From contig CAZYAI010000001.1 in the NCBI GenBank assembly GCA_964645625.1, positions 118,164 to 182,163 of the forward strand: a DNA stretch of 64,000 nucleotides, written 5' to 3'. Under the pieces are notes generated by a model, which saw nothing but the letters and a program-made list of their open reading frames with translations, was not told the DNA's origin and did no database searches. Source of the DNA: AB-137-C09 sp964645625. Lineage in GTDB: Bacteria; Pseudomonadota; Zetaproteobacteria; Mariprofundales; Mariprofundaceae. A program made the position numbers and the translations under genes. This document shows positions 59,168 to 64,000 of this stretch, in pieces; position 1 is the stretch's first letter; each line of letters begins with the position of its first letter.

Positions 59168-59207
59168 GATTATAGACGATTGCTTAATGAAACCTAGAGG
59201 TACCCTG

Positions 59208-61892
59208 ATGACGCAAAGTCCTGAACAGATTAAGTACACGTTATGCCAACACTTACCCTTGTTTGAACGGTTAATGCGGCGCATGAGTGAAGAAGATCAG
59301 GCGGCAGTCATGCAGCCTATGGCTCATGCTACGCTACCACAGCGCGATCAGCTGCCGATGTTGGATAGTCGTGATATTGATGCCTGCCAACGTCATTTGC
59401 GTCATTATAAACGGCGTAGCCTATGCCAGATTATTTGGTGGGAATTAGGTTTGCATGCTGATCCTGTGTGCTCATGGCGGGCGATTTCTGATCTTGCAGA
59501 TAGCCTGTTGGAGGCTGCTTTAGGCATGGCGGAACGCTTGCTTGAGGCGCGTTTTGGGACGCTTGTTGATGGTACGTTTTGCGTAATCGGGTTGGGTAAA
59601 CTCGGTGGTCAAGAGCTTAATATGGGTTCGGATGTCGATTTGCTGTTTGTTTGGCAGGGTGCGGGTAGCACACAAGGCGGGCGTAAATCCTTACCTGCGG
59701 CTGAGTATTACGCACAGTTATCCCGCATGTTGATTCGTTTGATCGACGAGGCAACCAATGATGGGCAAGTGTGGCCTGTGGATATGCGTTTGCGACCTGG
59801 TGGTGCCAGTGCAGCGATTACGCTGTCTTTGGATGCGACCTTGGATCATTACTTAGAATATGGTCAAACGTGGGAACGGGCGATGTTGCTCAAGGCGCGG
59901 CATGTGGCTGGGGATGCTGATTTGGCTGCGGCATTGTTGCACGGCTTGATGCCATTTAAGTTCCGTCGCTACCTTGATTACACCACGGTGACTGCCTTGG
60001 TGGAGATGAAGCGGCGTATTGACCATGTGCAAGGAAGTGCCGATATCGGCAGCGGTTTTGACGTTAAACGCGGGTATGGTGGCATTCGGGAGATTGAGTT
60101 TACCGTGCAAGCCATGCAACTGCTTCATGGTGGTCGCAACATCGCGCTGCGCCAATACTGCAATACCCTTGAAGCACTACATGCGCTGCAACAAGCCAGC
60201 GTTGTTGCGGTTGATGAGGCAAACAGTTTGCGCCAAAGTTATATCTTTTGGCGACGTGTTGAGCATGGGATTCAGGCGCGTCACGGCGAGCAAACCCAGC
60301 GACTCGCTGCTGATTACCACGATTGGATGCCAGCACTGTTGGCGATGCCGACACTCACCGCCGATATGCAACAGCACGCGCAACAGGTACACCTCATTTT
60401 TTCTCGACGGCTGTTACCAGAGGAATCCGCTCATACCAGTACCCATTGGTTAAGTGGTGAAGGCTTGACGCATTGCCCCGAGGATGTGCGTAGTGCCATG
60501 CAACAAAGTATGGCACACATCTGCCAATATCTACAACGCGGGCTATTGCCTGAACGCAGTCACGATCAAATAGAGCGACTTTTACAACACCTTATGCCGC
60601 AGTGGTTAGATGATGATAATGGCGTGCAGGCGTTGGCTGCTTTTGCCGACTTGATTCATACCATTGGCGGTCGCGCAACATGGATTGACTTGCTTGACCA
60701 CCACCAAGGTACGCGACAGTGGTTGGCGGGCGTGTTGTCGGCAAGTCGATATGTCGCCTCTCATATTGTGCGTGATCCTTCGTGGTTGGAGTGGCCATTG
60801 AGCCTTGAACGTGGAGCTTTTGAAGTGTCGCGTTTATGTGCCAAGCTTCATGACCTTGATGCTGCTATGGATGACGATGAGTTTTTGGCTGAGTTGGGGC
60901 ATGCCGTGGATCAAGTGCGTTTGCATAGCGCGTTGGCGATTGATGCCCATGAATGCGATGCTTTGCAGGTTGCGGCTTGGCTATCGGATGTTGCTGATGC
61001 GGCTACGGGAGCAGCGATTCGTTATAATGCGCATCGCCTTGGTTTGCCTCAAGATTTTCCTTTTGTTGCTTTGGCGATGGGCAAGCATGGTAGTCGGGAA
61101 ATGGGCTTGGTGTCCGATTTGGACATGGTCTTCGTACTGGTTACCGAAGATGATCGTACCATGTTCGGTAAGCGCAATATGCGTGATTGGGCTCAGCGTT
61201 TGGGGCGGCGGGTGATTCAGACCTTGACCGCAGCAGCACCTTTTGGTGCAGGCTATGAATTTGATGCGCGGTTGCGACCGTCAGGTAACAGTGGCGTGCT
61301 GGTGGTTGGGCTCAAAACGTTTGTTGATTATCAGCAGCACGAGGCGCAAACATGGGAGCATCAAGCACTGTGTCGCGCCCGTGCAGTGGCAGGACCAACA
61401 GCAGCATGTGAGCAACTCACGGCAAGCATTCGGACGATTATAAGTCAAGCACGCGATGAGCAGCAATTGGCTGTTGATATACGCACGATGCGTCAAAAAA
61501 TGTTGAATCATTTGGCTGCTCATGACGATCAAATCATCAACCTTAAGCATGATGCTGGTGGCTTGGTGGATATTGAGTTCCTAGCGCAATGGTCGATTTT
61601 ACGCTTTGGCGGTGAACATCAAGGTACCGTGGCTACGCTGCGCCATATTCCAAGCCACGCGCCTGCTGCATGGCGCGAAGTTGCTGCTAGCTTGGCGGAT
61701 GATTATTTAGCCTATCGAGCAATGGAAAATGCTTTGCGTGTTGAGTTGTGGCAGTCCATTGGCTCGCTACCTGGCGATGCTAATAGTACGGAATGGAAGA
61801 CGCTTAGTCGTCATTGTACTATTACCACTCCGCTAGTATTACGCCAACGTATGGATGCCGTACACCAACACTTTCAACATTGGCTGGGTTGA
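59208..61892 (+). CDS. glnE: Bifunctional glutamine synthetase adenylyltransferase/adenylyl-removing enzyme
   Basis: An 894-residue GlnE that adds or removes AMP on glutamine synthetase according to PII and glutamine. Two nucleotidyltransferase domains are visible: N-terminal GLGKLGGQELNMGSDVDLLF (removase) and C-terminal LAMGKHGSREMGLVSDLDMVF (transferase), each followed by a RLRPGG/RLRPSG motif, plus the end motif AGGLVDIEFLAQ. Start at 59208 fits the family best; frames opening at 59166 or 59187 lie in the inverted repeat. It shares a nitrogen theme with gltBD 12 kb upstream. Confidence 0.95.
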   Translation: MTQSPEQIKYTLCQHLPLFERLMRRMSEEDQAAVMQPMAHATLPQRDQLPMLDSRDIDACQRHLRHYKRRSLCQIIWWELGLHADPVCSWRAISDLADSLLEAALGMAERLLEARFGTLVDGTFCVIGLGKLGGQELNMGSDVDLLFVWQGAGSTQGGRKSLPAAEYYAQLSRMLIRLIDEATNDGQVWPVDMRLRPGGASAAITLSLDATLDHYLEYGQTWERAMLLKARHVAGDADLAAALLHGLMPFKFRRYLDYTTVTALVEMKRRIDHVQGSADIGSGFDVKRGYGGIREIEFTVQAMQLLHGGRNIALRQYCNTLEALHALQQASVVAVDEANSLRQSYIFWRRVEHGIQARHGEQTQRLAADYHDWMPALLAMPTLTADMQQHAQQVHLIFSRRLLPEESAHTSTHWLSGEGLTHCPEDVRSAMQQSMAHICQYLQRGLLPERSHDQIERLLQHLMPQWLDDDNGVQALAAFADLIHTIGGRATWIDLLDHHQGTRQWLAGVLSASRYVASHIVRDPSWLEWPLSLERGAFEVSRLCAKLHDLDAAMDDDEFLAELGHAVDQVRLHSALAIDAHECDALQVAAWLSDVADAATGAAIRYNAHRLGLPQDFPFVALAMGKHGSREMGLVSDLDMVFVLVTEDDRTMFGKRNMRDWAQRLGRRVIQTLTAAAPFGAGYEFDARLRPSGNSGVLVVGLKTFVDYQQHEAQTWEHQALCRARAVAGPTAACEQLTASIRTIISQARDEQQLAVDIRTMRQKMLNHLAAHDDQIINLKHDAGGLVDIEFLAQWSILRFGGEHQGTVATLRHIPSHAPAAWREVAASLADDYLAYRAMENALRVELWQSIGSLPGDANSTEWKTLSRHCTITTPLVLRQRMDAVHQHFQHWLG

Positions 61893-61903
61893 CGACTAAC
61901 AGG

Positions 61904-62401
61904 CTAAGTCCAAACGGTTATCACGATTGTGGCAAATACGCCGCATGCCATGAGCCCTGCCAATAAATCATCGGCCATAATTGACCACCACGGCGCGCCT
62001 ATATGTTCACAAGGACCAATGGGGTAGGGCTTGAGAATGTCAAAGAGTCGAAACAACAAGAAACTGGCGAGCCATACCCAAGCCACAGCAAAGGGTAAAG
62101 CCAAGCTGTGGTAAAGACTCAGGCACACGCTCAGGGTCAACCATTGCCCTGCCCATTCGTCGATGACAATCCAGCCTGGGTCTTCGTCGGCAAGTCGTGG
62201 CAGACTGCGAGCGCATAACCAGCAACCGAAAAGCGTTATCAGTAGCGTGGCACATAACATCATCAGCAATGTACCGTTGTTGCCAAATAATAGCGCGAAC
62301 AGGGGTAAGCTCGCCAAGGTTCCCCATGTGCCAGGGGCGGGCTTTAGCCAACCACTACCGAGACCCGATAAAAAATAATGTTCCCATGGTTTAGCATTCA
62401 T
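61904..62401 (-). CDS. pgpA: Phosphatidylglycerophosphatase A
   Basis: An inner-membrane phosphatase of 165-170 residues that dephosphorylates phosphatidylglycerophosphate to phosphatidylglycerol. Seen: LGSGWLKPAPGTWGTLASLP, EDPGWIVIDEWAGQWL, LFRLFDILKPYPI and MADDLLAGLMAC, with several hydrophobic helices. Start may be ATG 62401 or ATG 62416, both overlapping the histidine phosphatase gene; no clear ribosome site favours either. It converges on glnE with 11 bases between. Confidence 0.93.
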   Translation of the reverse strand: MNAKPWEHYFLSGLGSGWLKPAPGTWGTLASLPLFALLFGNNGTLLMMLCATLLITLFGCWLCARSLPRLADEDPGWIVIDEWAGQWLTLSVCLSLYHSLALPFAVAWVWLASFLLFRLFDILKPYPIGPCEHIGAPWWSIMADDLLAGLMACGVFATIVITVWT

Positions 62402-63047
62402 CGGGTGAACACGCATGTTTTTGGCTAGGGGCTATAACACCATCTGTTTGCCGATTGTGAAAGACGAGGAACGCACCCTCTGGACGTACGGCAATACGAC
62501 TCCAACAAGCATAGGGTAAATCAAAGCGACGAATATGCGCTGCATCCATGCCAGTAAACAGCATCAGTAACATGCGCACCGTGCCAGAATGAGCCACCAA
62601 CAGTAGGTGACGGTGTTCGCCATGAATCCTTCCTTGTTGCAGGTCATCGACGAGGGTCATCACACGCTGGCGGAATGCCTCAAAGGGTTCGCCACCTGGT
62701 GGACACATGCCCGCAGGATTATCGCGCCAACGTTGCAACAACTCCTTGCCATACGCCGCGCTAATTTGCGCTTCGTCCAATCCTTCCCATTCGCCGTAGT
62801 GCATTTCCTGCAGGCGTGGTTCGATGTGGCAGGGTACACCATGTGCTGCCTGCCAACGTTCGCTCATCATGCGGCAACGCTGTAGTGGCGAGGTTAATAC
62901 GGCATCGACATCATGCATCAGGTGCTGCCACACGCCATCCATCGCCGCTTCACCCTCTGCGGTTAGTGGGTCATCAATGCTGCCGCGATACTTACGTCCA
63001 CCATGCAGTGCACCATGACGCATTAAATCAATAATGATTTCACTCAT
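62391..63047 (-). CDS. Histidine phosphatase family protein (CobC-like)
   Basis: A 218-residue phosphoglycerate-mutase-like phosphatase. The phosphorylated His11 is in LMRHGALHG; the acid is in LQEMHYGEWEGLDEAQ, the second His in LLLVAHSGTVRMLLM. The DxMRHG start and EMHYGEWEG fit CobC (alpha-ribazole phosphatase), but no cobalamin genes are near, so the substrate is open. Overlaps the hydrolase upstream (ATGA) and pgpA downstream. Confidence 0.87.
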   Translation of the reverse strand: MSEIIIDLMRHGALHGGRKYRGSIDDPLTAEGEAAMDGVWQHLMHDVDAVLTSPLQRCRMMSERWQAAHGVPCHIEPRLQEMHYGEWEGLDEAQISAAYGKELLQRWRDNPAGMCPPGGEPFEAFRQRVMTLVDDLQQGRIHGEHRHLLLVAHSGTVRMLLMLFTGMDAAHIRRFDLPYACWSRIAVRPEGAFLVFHNRQTDGVIAPSQKHACSPDEC

Positions 63048-63682
63048 ACAGTCCCCAACACTTCTGCTTGCAAGCGTGCTTGTAATTCATCTTTATGATT
63101 CGGGAAGAAGTGCCCAGCTCCTGCGATGATATGACTGGTGACTGTCGCGCTGTGTTGTTGTAACCACGTTTGCAGTGCATCAAAGGGTACAATCTCATCA
63201 TCGCTGGCTGCAATCACGGTGCAGGAAGGGCGGTGTTGCGCTTGATCGAAAAACGCATAATCATGCATCTGTACCGCTGGTGCAACGGCGATAGCATGTT
63301 CGACGCGCTCATCGCGACAAGCAGCCTGTAAGCCAGCATAACAACCAAACGAAAACCCTGCCAACCATAATGGCGCATCTGGTTGCATATCGGCGAGCCA
63401 ATTTAATGCCACTGCGGCATCGTCGCTTTCACCCCGACCATCATCCCAATGCCCTGCGCTACCTTCGACACCGCGAAAATTAAAACGTAGCACACTACAG
63501 CCTTGTTGGTGAAGGGTGCGAGCGATCCAATACACGACTTTATTACGCATCGTACCACCATACAGTGGATGCGGATGACAGACCACCACCGCTGGACGAT
63601 GTTCATCACCTGCTTGGTAAATGCCTTCTAATTCACCCGCAGAACCATGAATATTAACTAATTGATGTTGCATGGGGCGCAT
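63044..63682 (-). CDS. Alpha/beta hydrolase of the COG2945 type
   Basis: A 212-residue alpha/beta hydrolase. Seen: VVVCHPHPLYGGTMRNKVV, FNFRGVEGSAGHWDDGRGE, the nucleophile elbow LAGFSFGCYAG (Ser in GFSFG), the Asp in SDDEIVPFDAL and the His in GAGHFFPNHK. Substrates of this group are unknown. The start is uncertain: ATG 63682 and 63673 fit the family; the frame is open to 63817. The stop overlaps the histidine phosphatase gene by ATGA. Confidence 0.87.
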   Translation of the reverse strand: MRPMQHQLVNIHGSAGELEGIYQAGDEHRPAVVVCHPHPLYGGTMRNKVVYWIARTLHQQGCSVLRFNFRGVEGSAGHWDDGRGESDDAAVALNWLADMQPDAPLWLAGFSFGCYAGLQAACRDERVEHAIAVAPAVQMHDYAFFDQAQHRPSCTVIAASDDEIVPFDALQTWLQQHSATVTSHIIAGAGHFFPNHKDELQARLQAEVLGTV

Positions 63683-63852
63683 ATTGTTAAGAAGTGATCG
63701 CTTTTGCAATGTGGGGTAGGCAGCTTGTGTAGAATACATAGGTATGTGTATGAGTTTACTGTGGCAAGGCGGATGTGTCATAATGAGATGATTGGCGAAG
63801 TAGATAAATGTTGACAACAGCCCCCATCGGTGGCGAAATTCGCCGCCCTCAA

Positions 63853-63928
63853 GGGGCCATAGCTCAGCTGGGAGAGCGCTACACTGGCAGTGTAGAGGTC
63901 AGCGGTTCGATCCCGCTTGGCTCCACCA
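63853..63928 (+). tRNA. tRNA-Ala (anticodon GGC)
   Basis: 76 bases with encoded CCA. Acceptor GGGGCCA pairs with TGGCTCC with one G-U pair; anticodon stem-loop CTACACTGGCAGTGTAG; T loop GGTTCGATCC. A TTGACA occurs about 40 bases upstream, without a clear -10. Nothing is recognised from 63929 to the end. Confidence 0.96.
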
Positions 63929-64000
63929 TAATTTTTACTTATAAACTCTCTGTACACGACAAAACTTTTTCATTGTAGCTCATGGCCCAGTTCTTCCTTC

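Overview
The window is a piece of a bacterial chromosome, almost certainly from a Gram-negative proteobacterium (gamma or zeta type is my inference). The support is an outer-membrane lipid transport set (mlaFEDC plus a YhdP-like AsmA protein), SanA, SppA, TrhP/YegQ, GlnE, GltBD, a CCA enzyme with an HD domain, and tRNA genes with encoded CCA ends. Genes are densely packed, with many ATGA-type overlaps. I see no phage, no CRISPR array, no rRNA and no classical insertion sequence with its own DDE transposase.

Layout. 1-2517: end of trpB, trpA, and an overlapping metallo-beta-lactamase-fold, class II cyclic-nucleotide-phosphodiesterase-like gene. 2571-5905 (minus strand): a small hypothetical gene, an M20D amidohydrolase, a YbdK-type carboxylate-amine ligase and yaaA, the last three overlapping. 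6089-17795: a surface-protein island of five exported DUF11-type proteins followed by a 2018-residue outer-membrane protein with SdrD-like, OmpA-like, Ig-like and beta-barrel parts. Hairpins separate several of its genes, it contains a MITE-like element, and one promoter has a CRP-like site. 17863-22136: a YkuD L,D-transpeptidase, trhP and ppk1. 22317-26508: a light-response operon (MerR-type regulator, photolyase, DUF523-DUF1722 protein, and a BLUF photoreceptor fused to a PsiE-like membrane domain). 26645-29658: gcvT, gcvH, a TrpD2-like gene and a DJ-1 family gene.

30009-33093: a tandem pair of AAA-like/PD-(D/E)XK proteins. 33106-35847 (minus strand): a zinc-ribbon/TPR protein, an FmdB-type protein and cca. 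35893-39952: malate dehydrogenase translationally overlapped with a coiled-coil protein and an unusual ClpB-D2-like AAA ATPase. 40032-40993: a broken fic gene. Two near-identical rpn-type nuclease genes (about 41.2-42.2 kb on minus, 58.1-59.0 kb on plus) face each other as inverted copies around a 16 kb core block: gltBD, mlaFEDC, yhdP-like, a four-tRNA operon (Pro-Arg-His-Lys, minus strand), sanA and sppA. 59208-63682: glnE, then on the minus strand pgpA, a histidine phosphatase and an alpha/beta hydrolase. The window closes with tRNA-Ala.

The most interesting part is 22.1-26.5 kb. The regulator gene is preceded by four 11-bp-phased TGTAYA-like repeats in the intergenic region it shares with the divergent ppk1. 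The regulator lacks a recognisable cobalamin-binding motif. The operon ends with a BLUF domain, all expected flavin-pocket residues present, joined to a four-helix PsiE-like membrane domain. My inference is that this is a blue-light circuit built on a MerR repressor and a membrane-anchored BLUF antagonist, possibly connected to phosphate or polyphosphate physiology. The surface-protein island and the mdh/coiled-coil/AAA module are the next best candidates for undescribed systems.
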